From contig CATLHE010000001.1 of assembly GCA_949948895.1 (NCBI GenBank), forward strand, positions 62,001 to 126,000: a stretch of DNA of 64,000 nucleotides, written 5' to 3'. The position numbers and the translations under genes were made by a program. Below, one piece after another: positions 8,537 through 17,852 of the stretch. Under the pieces are notes generated by a model. The model worked only from the letters and a program-made list of their open reading frames with translations. It was not told where the DNA came from and did no database searches. This DNA is from an uncultured Christensenella sp. GTDB lineage: Bacteria > Bacillota > Clostridia > Christensenellales > Pumilibacteraceae. Position 1 is the first letter of the stretch. Each line of letters starts with the position of its first letter.

Positions 8537-11347
8537 ATGGACGGACAAAACAACGAAATAGTGATAAAAGGCGCGCGCGCCAACAACCTTAAAAACGTGA
8601 GCCTTTCCATACCCAAAGAAAAGTTTGTGGTGTTCACGGGGCTTTCGGGCAGCGGCAAAACGTCGCTCGCTTTCGATACTATCTTTGCGGAAGGTCAAAG
8701 GCGATACGTCGAGTCGCTCTCGTCGTATGCGCGGCAGTTTTTGGGGCAAATGGACAAGCCCGACGTAGACAGTATAGACGGACTTTCGCCCGCAATATCC
8801 ATCGATCAAAAGACGACGGGGCGCAACCCGCGCTCCACCGTGGGAACGGTAACGGAGATCTACGACTATATGCGTCTTTTGTATGCGCGCGTGGGCGACG
8901 TGTATTGCTATAACTGCGGCGCGGAAATACACCAACAAACGGTTGACGAAATAGTCGATAAAATAATGCAGTTACCCAAGGATAGCCGCGTTATGATAAT
9001 ATCGCCCGTGATTCGCGGAAAGAAAGGCGAGTACGTCAAGCTCTTCGAGGATTTTAAAAAGTCGGGATACTCGCGTATGCGCGTGGACGGCAATATTTAC
9101 AGCCTCGACGAAGAGATCAAGCTCGATAAAAATTCCAAGCACGACATATCCGTCGTTGTGGACAGGCTCGTCATAGAGGACGGTATAGAGCAGCGCTTGA
9201 CCGACTCGGTAGAGACAGCCATAAAACTATCCGACGGGCTTGTCATTGCATTTTGCGACGACAAGGAACAGCTGTTCAACACAAAATACACCTGCGGCAA
9301 CTGCGGGCTTTCAATCGCGGAAGTAGAGCCGCGGCTGTTCTCGTTCAACAGTCCGTGGGGCGCGTGCGAAAAGTGCGGCGGTCTCGGGTTTTTGACTAAG
9401 ATCGATCCCGTCTTGCTGTTTTTCGGAGACGAGTCGCCTGAGGACCTTTTGAACAGCGGCAAGCTGGACAATTCGCCGTACTTCGAGCGGTGCTGGGAGG
9501 CTTTGGCGAAAAAGTATAAGTTCACTTTGAAAACGCCATTCCGCAAACTCGATAAATCGGTACGCGACATTATGCTTTTTGCGGAAGCCGAGCCGATAGT
9601 CGTCGAGTACGTGACGGGACATTACCACCGAAGCGAACGAATAAACTATGAGGGCGTCGTGCCCACTCTCGAGCGCAGGCTCGCCGAGACTACGAGCGAC
9701 GGCGTGCGTTGGCGTATCAGTCGGTTCACCAACTCTCAGCCTTGCCCAGAGTGCGGCGGCAAACGGCTCAAAAAGGAAGCGCTTGCGGTCAAGATAAACG
9801 GAAAGAATATCGACGAGCTGTGCGCCATGCCCGTTAAACGGCTTAAAGAGTTTTTCGACGGCATCACACTCACCGCGTCAAAAGCCGTAATAGCGGAGCG
9901 CGTGCTCAAAGAGATACGCGCGCGCATAGACTTTTTGATAAACGTGGGACTCGAATACCTGACGCTTTCGCGCAGCGCGCAGACTTTGTCGGGCGGTGAG
10001 GCTCAGCGCATAAGGCTGGCGACGCAAATAGGCTCGGGGCTTTCTGGCGTGCTGTATATACTTGACGAGCCGAGCATAGGTCTTCATCAATGCGATAACG
10101 CCAAGCTTATAGACACGCTCAAAAATCTTCGCGATCTCGGCAATACGCTTATAGTCGTCGAGCACGACGAGGACACCATGCGCGCCGCCGATTATATCGT
10201 GGATATAGGCGAAGGCGCGGGCGTGCACGGCGGAAACGTTGTGGCGGCGGGATCTGTCGAGGATATAATAAGATCGGGCTCTATAACCGGTAAGTTCCTC
10301 TCGGGCGAGCGCAGTATACGTATTCCCGAAAAGCGCAGACTTGCGGACAGTTTTATAACGGTGCGCGGCGCGTGCGAGAATAATTTGCAAAACGTGACGG
10401 TCAAGATACCGCTCGGAGTGCTTACGGCGGTGACGGGCGTATCGGGCAGCGGCAAGTCGTCGCTCATAAACCAAACGCTTTTTCCCGCGGCTGCAAATAT
10501 GTTCAATCCCGTCAAACAGCGCGTCGGAAAGAACGACGGTATCGACGGATTGGAACAGATAGACAAAGTCATAAATATCGACCAAAGCCCGATAGGCAGA
10601 ACGCCGCGCTCCAATCCCGCCACGTATACGGGCGCCATGTCCACGATACGCGACCTTTTCGCAGAGCTTCCCGCCGCCAAGGAGCGCGGGTACTCGTCGG
10701 GGCGGTTCTCATTTAACGTAAAAGGCGGACGGTGCGAGAACTGCGAGGGCGACGGAATAATTCGCATAGAAATGAACTTCCTGCCCGACGTGTACGTGCC
10801 GTGCGACGTTTGCCACGGCAAGCGGTTCAACCGCGAGACGCTTCAGGTCAAGTATCGCGACAAATCGATAGCCGACGTGCTCGATATGACCATTGAAGAA
10901 GCGTACGAGTTCTTTAAAAATATCCCGTCGCTCAAGCGCAAGCTGGGCACTCTTCTCGAAGTGGGGCTCGGGTACGTTAAGCTCGGTCAGCCGGCGACCA
11001 CGCTGTCAGGCGGCGAGGCGCAGCGCGTCAAGCTCGCTACGGAGCTCAGCAAGGTGTCCACAAGCAAGACGCTGTACGTTCTTGACGAGCCTACGACGGG
11101 GCTTCATTCGGCGGACGTCGAGCGGCTTATTAACATACTGTCGCGGCTCGTGGACAACGGCAATACCGTAGTCGTCATAGAACATAACCTCGACGTGATA
11201 AAATGCGCCGACTATATTATCGATCTCGGACCCAACGGCGGCGATATGGGCGGCAAGGTCGTAGCCGAGGGCTTGCCCGAAAAAGTGGCGCAAGTGGCGG
11301 AGAGCAAGACAGGACAGTATCTTAAAAAGATGTTAAATATGGAATAA
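8537..11347 (+). CDS. uvrA: Excinuclease ABC subunit A
   Basis: A 936-residue UvrA, the damage-sensing dimeric ATPase that loads UvrB. The two ABC modules show Walker A GLSGSGKT (35-42) and GVSGSGKSS (about 634-642), with signature motifs [14 protein letters not shown] and [14 protein letters not shown]. Zinc-finger cysteines are visible in CYNCG, CGNCG, CEKCGG, CPECGG and CENCEGDG. A cggagaaaaa ribosome site precedes the ATG. It shares the uvrB transcript, and a strong hairpin terminator follows. Confidence 0.98.
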   Translation: MDGQNNEIVIKGARANNLKNVSLSIPKEKFVVFTGLSGSGKTSLAFDTIFAEGQRRYVESLSSYARQFLGQMDKPDVDSIDGLSPAISIDQKTTGRNPRSTVGTVTEIYDYMRLLYARVGDVYCYNCGAEIHQQTVDEIVDKIMQLPKDSRVMIISPVIRGKKGEYVKLFEDFKKSGYSRMRVDGNIYSLDEEIKLDKNSKHDISVVVDRLVIEDGIEQRLTDSVETAIKLSDGLVIAFCDDKEQLFNTKYTCGNCGLSIAEVEPRLFSFNSPWGACEKCGGLGFLTKIDPVLLFFGDESPEDLLNSGKLDNSPYFERCWEALAKKYKFTLKTPFRKLDKSVRDIMLFAEAEPIVVEYVTGHYHRSERINYEGVVPTLERRLAETTSDGVRWRISRFTNSQPCPECGGKRLKKEALAVKINGKNIDELCAMPVKRLKEFFDGITLTASKAVIAERVLKEIRARIDFLINVGLEYLTLSRSAQTLSGGEAQRIRLATQIGSGLSGVLYILDEPSIGLHQCDNAKLIDTLKNLRDLGNTLIVVEHDEDTMRAADYIVDIGEGAGVHGGNVVAAGSVEDIIRSGSITGKFLSGERSIRIPEKRRLADSFITVRGACENNLQNVTVKIPLGVLTAVTGVSGSGKSSLINQTLFPAAANMFNPVKQRVGKNDGIDGLEQIDKVINIDQSPIGRTPRSNPATYTGAMSTIRDLFAELPAAKERGYSSGRFSFNVKGGRCENCEGDGIIRIEMNFLPDVYVPCDVCHGKRFNRETLQVKYRDKSIADVLDMTIEEAYEFFKNIPSLKRKLGTLLEVGLGYVKLGQPATTLSGGEAQRVKLATELSKVSTSKTLYVLDEPTTGLHSADVERLINILSRLVDNGNTVVVIEHNLDVIKCADYIIDLGPNGGDMGGKVVAEGLPEKVAQVAESKTGQYLKKMLNME

Positions 11348-11352
11348 AACAA

Positions 11353-11390
11353 AACGGCGGCATGAAAACTTAACGTGCCGTCGTTTTTTA
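11353..11390 (+). terminator. Terminator of the uvrBA operon
   Basis: AACGGCGGCA pairs with TGCCGTCGTT around a 13-base loop and is followed by TTTTTT, six bases after the uvrA stop. Confidence 0.88.
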
Positions 11391-11421
11391 TCGGAATTAA
11401 AAAAGACCTTTTGCAAATACT

Positions 11422-12159
11422 ATGGTCGTTATGCTTGTAGTAATGTTAAAATCGATAATCACGTTTGCCGTCGTATTTTTTGTGATACGACTTATGGGCA
11501 AGCGTCAGATAGGCGAAATGCAGCCGTTCGAGCTTGTCATAACGCTTATAATCGCAGAGGTCGCGTGCATTCCGATGAACGATTCGTATATACCGCTGTA
11601 TTACGGTATTATACCCATAGTCACGCTTGCGACGCTTGCCATCGTGCTTTCGTTCTTATCGCGCAAATCCGTAAAAGCACGCAAGTTTTTGAGCGGGAGC
11701 AGCGTTATAGTCATCGATAAAGACGGGATAGTATACGACAATCTCCAAAAACTCAATATGAATATGGACGATCTCGTTGAGGCGGTGCGCACTGCGGGCT
11801 ACGTCGATTTTACCGAAATAGCTTACGCCATTTTCGAAACCAACGGCAAACTGTGCGTAGTGGAAAAGGAAGAGCAGCAAAGCGAGCAGCCGAAAGATAG
11901 CGAGTCTCAGTCCGAAACGCCGCAAGCCCCCGCGCTGTTGCCGCTCGAGCTTATCGTTGACGGTAAGATAAATAACGAGAATCTCCAAACGGCCGGTGTA
12001 TCCGTGACCGATCTGACTGACGCCATAGCGGAAAAAGACCTGAAAATAAAAGACGTTTTATACTGCGACGTGAGACAGGACGGCAAGACCTTTGTTTCGC
12101 CTAAAAAAGCTCGTGCGTTTTGTTGCACGCTGAATATCACGGGAGGGAACAACTGGTGA
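11422..12159 (+). CDS. DUF421 membrane protein (YetF/YkjA-like)
   Basis: A 245-residue integral membrane protein. Three N-terminal helices fit residues 1-75, beginning KSIITFAVVFFVIRLMGKRQIGEM; that RxMGKRQIGEMQPFELV segment is the DUF421 hallmark. The rest is a cytoplasmic domain with ASN-poor, Glu/Gln-rich linker around residues 150-170 (EEQQSEQPKDSESQSETP) and a repeat of the fold at the C-terminus. YetF-type proteins are linked to spore or envelope functions in Bacillus, but a biochemical role is not settled. The next gene starts inside its stop codon and encodes the family's usual partner. Confidence 0.85.
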   Translation: MVVMLVVMLKSIITFAVVFFVIRLMGKRQIGEMQPFELVITLIIAEVACIPMNDSYIPLYYGIIPIVTLATLAIVLSFLSRKSVKARKFLSGSSVIVIDKDGIVYDNLQKLNMNMDDLVEAVRTAGYVDFTEIAYAIFETNGKLCVVEKEEQQSEQPKDSESQSETPQAPALLPLELIVDGKINNENLQTAGVSVTDLTDAIAEKDLKIKDVLYCDVRQDGKTFVSPKKARAFCCTLNITGGNNW

Positions 12160-12548
12160 AAAAACTAATTATAATTACCGTCGTTTTCGCTATAATGCTG
12201 GGCGCGATGATAGGCGAAGTCATTTATGTGAATAAATTTTATAACGGCATCCAAGCCGATCTTACGCTCATATCGGAAAGCATAGAGCAAAATAAAGATA
12301 ACGTAGATAATCCCGAGACTAACGAGCTTTGTAAAAAACTCGTTAAAAAATGGGAGAAGGGTAAGAATATCCTGCTCATGCTCCAAAACCACAATACGGT
12401 GCGTAATTTCGACGATAAGATAGTATGCTTGGCGGCGGTCGTCGCGTCCGATAACTACAACGACGCGGTGATATTCGTCGAATCCGCCATCAACTATATC
12501 GACGACGTATTGCTGGACAGCATACCTTATTTGTCGAATATTATGTAG
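12156..12548 (+). CDS. DUF4363 membrane-anchored protein
   Basis: The GTG at 12156, overlapping the previous stop and preceded by gggagg, gives 130 residues. One N-terminal helix (LIIITVVFAIMLGAMIGEVIYV) anchors an all-helical extracellular part with the pattern LCKKLVKKWEKGKNILLMLQNH. DUF4363 genes commonly sit directly after DUF421 genes in Clostridia, so the pair probably works as one envelope unit. No catalytic motif is visible. Its function is unknown. Confidence 0.75.
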   Translation: MKKLIIITVVFAIMLGAMIGEVIYVNKFYNGIQADLTLISESIEQNKDNVDNPETNELCKKLVKKWEKGKNILLMLQNHNTVRNFDDKIVCLAAVVASDNYNDAVIFVESAINYIDDVLLDSIPYLSNIM

Positions 12549-12677
12549 CAATAAATGCGCGGTATATGCCGCGCTTATATTTTGCGAAAATTCTATTGCT
12601 TTAATCGTTCGTATATGATACAATATCCGAAAAGTATGCAAGTCGGTAAAGCGAGTTTGCATTTAAAATCTACGATA

Positions 12678-13625
12678 ATGGAATTTTCTGAGCTTAAAAA
12701 GCATTTAAATACAAAAACACCTGAGCCGTGCTATTATTGTTACGGCGACGACGAGTACGTCGTGGCGAGAGCAGTCGCGCTCATAAAAGCGCTTGCTAGC
12801 GAGCCGACGGCGTTTAACGTTGCCGATAAAGAGTTCGGCTCGGCAAACGAGCTTACGGAAGAGCTTGCGCAGCTCCCGATAACGGGCGAGCGCAGGGTGG
12901 TGGTAGCGCGCGGAAAAGCGGACGCTTCGGCTATAGAAAACTATCTGAAGTCGCCCAATCCCGCGGCAGTTCTCGTATTGGTGAGCTACACGCCGCACGA
13001 TAGTTGGAACAGGACGACCGCGCCCACCGTGCCCGCGGGCGCTACCGCGGTCAATTGCAACCGTCAAAGCGAAGCGCTGTTGGTGAAATACGTTTTGAGC
13101 GTGCTAGCAAAAACGGGCGCGACAGCCGACGAGCGCGCCGCAAGACTGTTGTGTTCGCGTTGCGACGGATATATGACGCGTATCAATTCGGAAGCGAAAA
13201 AACTGTCGCTGTTGTGCGCGAACGGCACGGTCACGGAAGAGACGGTCATTCGCGAGGTAAAGGCGGACACCGAGTTTGTTGTGTTCGAGCTTACAGACAG
13301 TATAATTAAGCACGACGCGGCGCGCGCCCTCTCGATAGTGGACGGCATGGCGAAAAACAACGATCTCGGAGCGGCGTTCACGCTGCTTTACAACCGCTTT
13401 AAAAAAATGTTCGCGGCGTCGGTCGATCCCAACGGGCTTTTGGCGCAGGGAGTTAAGCCGTACATGCTCAATAAGCTCAAAGCGGAAGCGGCGGGATTTA
13501 CCAAGGTAAAGCTTAAGCGCAATCTCGACAGGCTCGCCGCGGCTGACTACGGCTATAAAACGGGCGCTATGACGCAATATGAGGCTCTGTGCTCTTTCGT
13601 CGCGCAAGCGGCAAGCGAGGTTTGA
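12678..13625 (+). CDS. holA: DNA polymerase III delta subunit
   Basis: I chose ATG 12678, giving 315 residues, because the protein then begins with MEFSELKKHLN, as in other clamp-loader delta subunits. CYYCYGDDEYVVARAVALIK is the start of the delta N-terminal domain. LVLVSYTPHD and the C-terminal collar KLKRNLDRLAAADYGYKTG fit the family, whose Walker A is naturally absent. Delta opens the beta clamp during loading. The next gene begins within two bases of the stop, so they are cotranscribed. Confidence 0.88.
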   Translation: MEFSELKKHLNTKTPEPCYYCYGDDEYVVARAVALIKALASEPTAFNVADKEFGSANELTEELAQLPITGERRVVVARGKADASAIENYLKSPNPAAVLVLVSYTPHDSWNRTTAPTVPAGATAVNCNRQSEALLVKYVLSVLAKTGATADERAARLLCSRCDGYMTRINSEAKKLSLLCANGTVTEETVIREVKADTEFVVFELTDSIIKHDAARALSIVDGMAKNNDLGAAFTLLYNRFKKMFAASVDPNGLLAQGVKPYMLNKLKAEAAGFTKVKLKRNLDRLAAADYGYKTGAMTQYEALCSFVAQAASEV

Positions 13626-13626
13626 T

Positions 13627-14172
13627 TTGATAGATATTGCAAAAAAAAGATTGCCTACGGGCGTAATGTTGCTGTTCGTATATATTTCGTACTGCGCCGC
13701 GGGTTGGTACGTCATGCGCGGAAATATGGCGTTTTACGGCGAGCGTTACGGTTTTCCCGCGTGGATAGCCAACGACGTCGTGGCGTTCTTTTTGGGCGGG
13801 GTATTGCCGCTTATAGTGTACTCGTTCGTTTCTGCGTTTTGCATGCGTTCTTTTTCCATTCGGTTCCGTGGCAGGGGCGATATTTCCGCGGTGCGGTACG
13901 GTCTGCATTTTGCCGTGATAGCGGCTAACATAGTCTTGTTTTTGCTTAAATTTATTTACCTGTCCGTGCCCTTGTACGCGGCGCTTCTCAATATCATACT
14001 CGATCCCGTCATAACCATAATGTTTGTCGCGCTGTACTTGCTGTATGCGTTCAAGCGCGAGTATGTTGAAAAATGCATGTTCGGCACTGTCGTGACGCAG
14101 GTGATGGGCGGGTTTATAACGGTGTATGCGCTCGTCTCGGTTATCTCGCTCATATTGGCGGTGGCAGCATGA
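13627..14172 (+). CDS. Unrecognised multi-pass membrane protein
   Basis: A TTG at 13627, one base after the holA stop, is the best start. It gives 181 residues. About five hydrophobic segments are visible: around residues 10-30, 45-70, 90-112, 113-140 and 155-178. The loops are short and basic. I recognise no family and see no active-site motif. Its ATGA overlap with the following lipoprotein gene suggests the two are translated together and may act together at the membrane. The TTG start lacks a strong ribosome site and depends on coupling with holA. Confidence 0.7.
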   Translation: MIDIAKKRLPTGVMLLFVYISYCAAGWYVMRGNMAFYGERYGFPAWIANDVVAFFLGGVLPLIVYSFVSAFCMRSFSIRFRGRGDISAVRYGLHFAVIAANIVLFLLKFIYLSVPLYAALLNIILDPVITIMFVALYLLYAFKREYVEKCMFGTVVTQVMGGFITVYALVSVISLILAVAA

Positions 14173-16058
14173 AAAAGTTGTTTTATATCATATCTGCAAT
14201 ATCTTGCGCCATTGTCATGGCTTTTTCGCTCATCGCGTGCACGGACGCGGGCGCGCCGTCACATCCCGTCGATAAAACTCCCGATTACGTCGTGAGCGCG
14301 GACGAGTTTTCGCAAAAGCTGGAAGAGTTCTTGTCGGACGACAGAACGAACAGAACGACTTATACCGACGCCGAAAGAGCTGCGGCGGAATATCTCAGAG
14401 CGGAGCTCGTTTCGTACGGGTATGCGGACGACCAATCCGACGACGGTAAAAAGATGATCAGGGAGTTCGGCGGTAAAAACGCCAAGAACGAAACGGTCAA
14501 AAGCCAAAACGTCGTGGCGACATACAGACCGTCGGACGTCGGCGACGGCGCTCCAAACGTTGTCATAGGCGCGTATTACGATAACCGATTTGACGCGTCG
14601 CTTTCGGACGATGACCCGACCGACACATATGTGACGCGCTCTCACGGCGTGCTTGCCAACGGTACGGGGGTTGCGACGCTTCTCGTTTTAGCGGAGTATT
14701 TGCAAACGCAAAAACCCGAGCTCGATTTCACTGTGACGATAGCGTTTTTCGGTGCGTCCGCCGTAAATAATATCGGTGTCAGCCAGTATTACAATAAGCA
14801 GATGACGGTAGCGGAAAAGCGCAATACCGTGCTCATGATAGAACTTCAGCGCTTGGGCGTGGATCATGTGTATGCGTTTTCCGATTACAGAAAAACCCGT
14901 CGGGAGAGCTTTTTCGACGGCGTGGCGGCTAAGAGCGGCTTGGACGTGTATAAGCCCACGCAAAAATCCCCGCTCATACTCTCGTTGCGCGCGCTTAACG
15001 GCATACCGTTTTATCAATGGGTGCAGTCGGGTAATTTCTCGGTGTTTTTCAACAACGGAATACCCACGCTCAACGTTGTCGGCGCAAATTGGGAGACTAT
15101 CGACCTTACGGACAGAGAAGGCGATTCCCATGCCAATGTAGGAATGGGCAAGGACGATACGCTCGCCAACCTCAAAAGGAATTATCCCGACTATGCGCAG
15201 AAGATGGCGACCGCAGGCACGCTCGTCATGAACTCACTCACAGCCGACGGATTCATAGACGCCATGAAATACGACCGCGATAATTTCCCCGATACCGACG
15301 TCCTCGCCACCGATTGGATATGGTACGCGGTGGTGCTCGGAGTGATGGCGATAGCGGCGGTAGTCATGACGTTGCTGTCGCGTAGACTCATAAAAAAATA
15401 TCCCGTTCCGCCTGTCGTGCCGCCCGTGCGCCGCAATGTTAAAATGGCTGTATTCGGTATGGAATACGAGGACGCGAATTCAAACGATATCTTCATCGAC
15501 CTCAAACGTGTGAACGACAAGACCGACGATATTTTTCCCGGTATTCCCAACAACGACGGCGACGGAAATATCTTCCCGCCGTTGTTCCCGCCGCCCGTGT
15601 CGCGCGATCATACCGAGCGCGATAAAAGCGAAGTAATACAAACCGACGAAAAAGAACCGCATGGAAGCGAAAGCGACTTCGACCCGTTTGCGAGCGAGTC
15701 CGAAGTTGCCGAAAAAGCGGACGCCGCAAAAACGACGGATGATACTGCCGATAAAATAGACGAGACGGCAGCGCAAGATTTGAAAACCGATAACGCGGCA
15801 ATCGTACCGTCCGAACCCGAAATAAAACAAAACGACAAGGACGCAAGCGAAACGCCTACGGAGGAAATCAAAAAAGCGGCGACTGCGCCGAGAAAAGCAA
15901 CGCCGACGGCGCGTAAAACAACGTCGGCGGGTAAATCGGTTTCCGCGAAAAAGTCCGTCGCTTCGTCGGCGCGCACGGTAAGCGCGAAGAAGCCTATCAA
16001 AAAACAAACGGATGACGGCGAAAATAAAAACGGCGGGGAAGACTCATCCGAACAATAA
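14169..16058 (+). CDS. M28-family peptidase-like lipoprotein with degenerate metal site
   Basis: The ATG at 14169 gives 629 residues with a lipoprotein signal ending in the lipobox LIAC (Cys 24). Residues 110-355 follow the M28 zinc aminopeptidase fold (VVIGAYYDN, GVLANGTGVATLLVLAEYL, VTIAFFGASAVNNIG). The usual residues are altered: His of GAHYD is Tyr 136, the bridging Asp of GADDN is missing at 160-164, and the Glu-Glu pair is Ser-Ala at 197-198. A helix at about 384-404 is followed by a cytoplasmic tail of some 220 residues rich in Asp, Glu, Ala and Lys, ending in lysine-rich repeats. It is probably a binding or scaffold protein, not an active peptidase. Confidence 0.8.
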   Translation: MKKLFYIISAISCAIVMAFSLIACTDAGAPSHPVDKTPDYVVSADEFSQKLEEFLSDDRTNRTTYTDAERAAAEYLRAELVSYGYADDQSDDGKKMIREFGGKNAKNETVKSQNVVATYRPSDVGDGAPNVVIGAYYDNRFDASLSDDDPTDTYVTRSHGVLANGTGVATLLVLAEYLQTQKPELDFTVTIAFFGASAVNNIGVSQYYNKQMTVAEKRNTVLMIELQRLGVDHVYAFSDYRKTRRESFFDGVAAKSGLDVYKPTQKSPLILSLRALNGIPFYQWVQSGNFSVFFNNGIPTLNVVGANWETIDLTDREGDSHANVGMGKDDTLANLKRNYPDYAQKMATAGTLVMNSLTADGFIDAMKYDRDNFPDTDVLATDWIWYAVVLGVMAIAAVVMTLLSRRLIKKYPVPPVVPPVRRNVKMAVFGMEYEDANSNDIFIDLKRVNDKTDDIFPGIPNNDGDGNIFPPLFPPPVSRDHTERDKSEVIQTDEKEPHGSESDFDPFASESEVAEKADAAKTTDDTADKIDETAAQDLKTDNAAIVPSEPEIKQNDKDASETPTEEIKKAATAPRKATPTARKTTSAGKSVSAKKSVASSARTVSAKKPIKKQTDDGENKNGGEDSSEQ

Positions 16059-16187
16059 GGAACGTCGATAGCGTCTCTGCGACGCTTTTGCGGTGGCGTA
16101 AGGGCAAAACGAGCTCGCGCAGTCGCTTAACATCAAAAAATCGCCGTAAATACATGAATAAATTATGAACAAAATTTCGGAAAATAC

Positions 16188-16216
16188 TTGATTTTTCGGA
16201 ATATATGCTATATAAT
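16188..16216 (+). promoter_or_regulatory. Promoter of the Lys-rich membrane protein gene
   Basis: TTGATT and TATAAT are 17 bases apart, 30 bases before the ATG at 16246. Confidence 0.82.
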
Positions 16217-16245
16217 GTATAATACAACCTATATACGAGGGTGCA

Positions 16246-16695
16246 ATGGCTAAGAAAGAGACTTTAAAGCCCGAGAAAAAGTCCAAAGAAAAACCCGACA
16301 AGAAAGACAAAAAGGACAAAAAGGGCAAAAATAAAAAAGGCGACGCGCAAGCCGCGGCTGCCGGCGGCGTTCCTCCTACGGGACAGCCGTCTGTTCCGCT
16401 GTCTGCAATGACGCCGGAGCAAATGACGGTAGCTCAGCTCGAGCAGGCGATAAAAGAGAGCACCGATCCCGAATCCAGACTCAAAAGACTTCGCAGTCCG
16501 TTTAACGTAAGGAGTTGTTTGCTCAATATCCTTATACTTATAGTTTTGACTTTGGGCGTTGTGATACTGTGGTGTTATCTCGCCGTCGATAAATTCAACT
16601 TTGTCACGGTAGTAAAGGATATGTCGTCGGAGTTCGGTATAACTCAAGGCTTTACGTGGCTGGGCGACCAGATACGCGGTTGGTTCGGAGGTTAA
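16246..16695 (+). CDS. Lysine-rich single-pass membrane protein, unknown
   Basis: This 149-residue protein has no recognised domain. Residues 1-30 are almost all Lys, Glu and Asp (KKSKEKPDKKDKKDKKGKNK), a disordered, highly charged N-terminus. A Pro/Ala/Gln linker follows, then a helical segment (MTVAQLEQAIKES) and one membrane helix near residues 88-108 (LLNILILIVLTLGVVILWCYL). About 40 residues follow the helix. The basic N-terminus is probably cytoplasmic and could touch nucleic acid or acidic lipid. It has its own promoter and terminator. Start supported by gagggtgca. Confidence 0.75.
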   Translation: MAKKETLKPEKKSKEKPDKKDKKDKKGKNKKGDAQAAAAGGVPPTGQPSVPLSAMTPEQMTVAQLEQAIKESTDPESRLKRLRSPFNVRSCLLNILILIVLTLGVVILWCYLAVDKFNFVTVVKDMSSEFGITQGFTWLGDQIRGWFGG

Positions 16696-16698
16696 AAT

Positions 16699-16727
16699 AT
16701 GTGCGTCGCTCAGGCGGCGCATTTTTA
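16699..16727 (+). terminator. Terminator after the Lys-rich membrane protein gene
   Basis: ATGTGCGTCGC pairs imperfectly with GCGGCGCAT around TCAG, and TTTTTATTT follows. Confidence 0.7.
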
Positions 16728-16798
16728 TTTGAGGTGCGCAATCGGGGCGTGATAATGATTAAAATTTGACTAATTGTTTGAATATCGCCGTAAAACGA

Positions 16799-16827
16799 TT
16801 GAAAACAAAATAAATATAATGTATAAT
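16799..16827 (+). promoter_or_regulatory. cdaA promoter
   Basis: TTGAAA and TATAAT are 17 bases apart. The ATG of cdaA lies 22 bases past the -10, leaving a leader of about 15 bases with gtagagg as ribosome site. Confidence 0.85.
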
Positions 16828-16848
16828 AATCGTGTAGAGGTAGAAAAA

Positions 16849-17688
16849 ATGGAGTTTTTTAACCGTATTTACGAAAAAATGGCGGCAAATCCCGCCGCGT
16901 GCGTGTTTGATATAATCCTCACGGCATTTTTGATTTACGGCGTTATCGTGTTCCTCAAAAAGAACAATTCCGTAAAGCTCGTGTTATATATTTTGCCGTT
17001 GACGGTGCTCGGCGTTGTTCTTTCGTCGGATATGTTGGGGCTTACGGTCATCGGTTCGGTGCTTTCGTACAGTATAGTGATAGCGTTGATAGGCGTTTTG
17101 CTTTTGTTCCCGCAGGAGGCGCGAAGAGGACTCATAAAACTTGCGTCGCCCAAAGAAGCGCATGTCGAGTTTTCTACCGAGTACGAAGTGTCGGACGAGC
17201 AGCTCCATGACGCGATAGACGATATAGTCCACGCCGTTCAAAACATGTCCAAAAAGAACGTAGGCGCGCTTATAATCGTGCCCATGTCGACCATACCCGA
17301 GCATATACTCGATTCGGGAACGGCGCTCGACGCGGTACTATCGAGCGCGCTCCTCGAAAGCATATTCAATACGAAAGCCCCGTTGCACGACGGCGCGGTG
17401 TTTGTCCGCGGCAACCGTATAGCGGCGGCAGGATGTTTCCTTCCTTTGTCGCAGTCAACTTCGATAGACAAGGAGCTTGGAACAAGGCACCGCGCCGCGA
17501 TAGGTGTGAGCGAGTCGTACAACGTTCTTGCGATCATCGTATCGGAGGAAACGGGCGTTATATCGCTTGCGCAGGGCGGTGAGATCACGAGATACTACGA
17601 CTCGCAAATGCTTACAGACAAGCTTGAGCAAGTGTACGGGCTGAAAGCAACCGCGTCGTCGGCAAGAAAACGCAAGCGTCGTAAATAA
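16849..17688 (+). CDS. cdaA: Diadenylate cyclase CdaA
   Basis: The ATG at 16849 gives 279 residues, the usual CdaA length. Three membrane helices occupy about residues 15-90. The DAC domain carries LHDGAVFV with DGA at 181-183 and GTRHRAAIG with RHR at 213-215, the two catalytic motifs that join two ATP into c-di-AMP. The product controls potassium and osmolyte uptake in Bacillota. The next gene encodes only the membrane anchor of its usual regulator CdaR. No glmM follows. The C-terminus ends in a basic tail (SSARKRKRRK). Confidence 0.95.
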   Translation: MEFFNRIYEKMAANPAACVFDIILTAFLIYGVIVFLKKNNSVKLVLYILPLTVLGVVLSSDMLGLTVIGSVLSYSIVIALIGVLLLFPQEARRGLIKLASPKEAHVEFSTEYEVSDEQLHDAIDDIVHAVQNMSKKNVGALIIVPMSTIPEHILDSGTALDAVLSSALLESIFNTKAPLHDGAVFVRGNRIAAAGCFLPLSQSTSIDKELGTRHRAAIGVSESYNVLAIIVSEETGVISLAQGGEITRYYDSQMLTDKLEQVYGLKATASSARKRKRRK

Positions 17689-17699
17689 GGGAGTGTGAT

Positions 17700-17852
17700 A
17701 TGGAAAACATCGAGAATACCGAAAATAAACAGAAAAAGTCAAATAAATTCGTATCGTTTCTCAAAGCCGTTTTCGTTCATAATATCGGGTGGAAACTTCT
17801 CGCTTTGGGCACTTCCGCCGTAATATGGGCGCTTGTCGCGGGGCTTTGGTAA
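17700..17852 (+). CDS. CdaR (YbbR)-like membrane anchor, 50 residues only
   Basis: A small gene with the ribosome site aagggag, starting 11 bases after cdaA and ending directly against the ATG of the next gene. The protein has a polar N-terminus and one membrane helix, HNIGWKLLALGTSAVIWAL at about 29-47. That matches the N-terminal anchor of CdaR, typically N-x-G-x-K-hydrophobic-Ala-x-x-Leu-Trp. Full CdaR adds three or four extracellular YbbR domains, which are absent: the frame stops three residues after the helix and the next gene is unrelated. CdaR binds CdaA through its membrane part, so this could still be a regulator. Confidence 0.7.
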   Translation: MENIENTENKQKKSNKFVSFLKAVFVHNIGWKLLALGTSAVIWALVAGLW

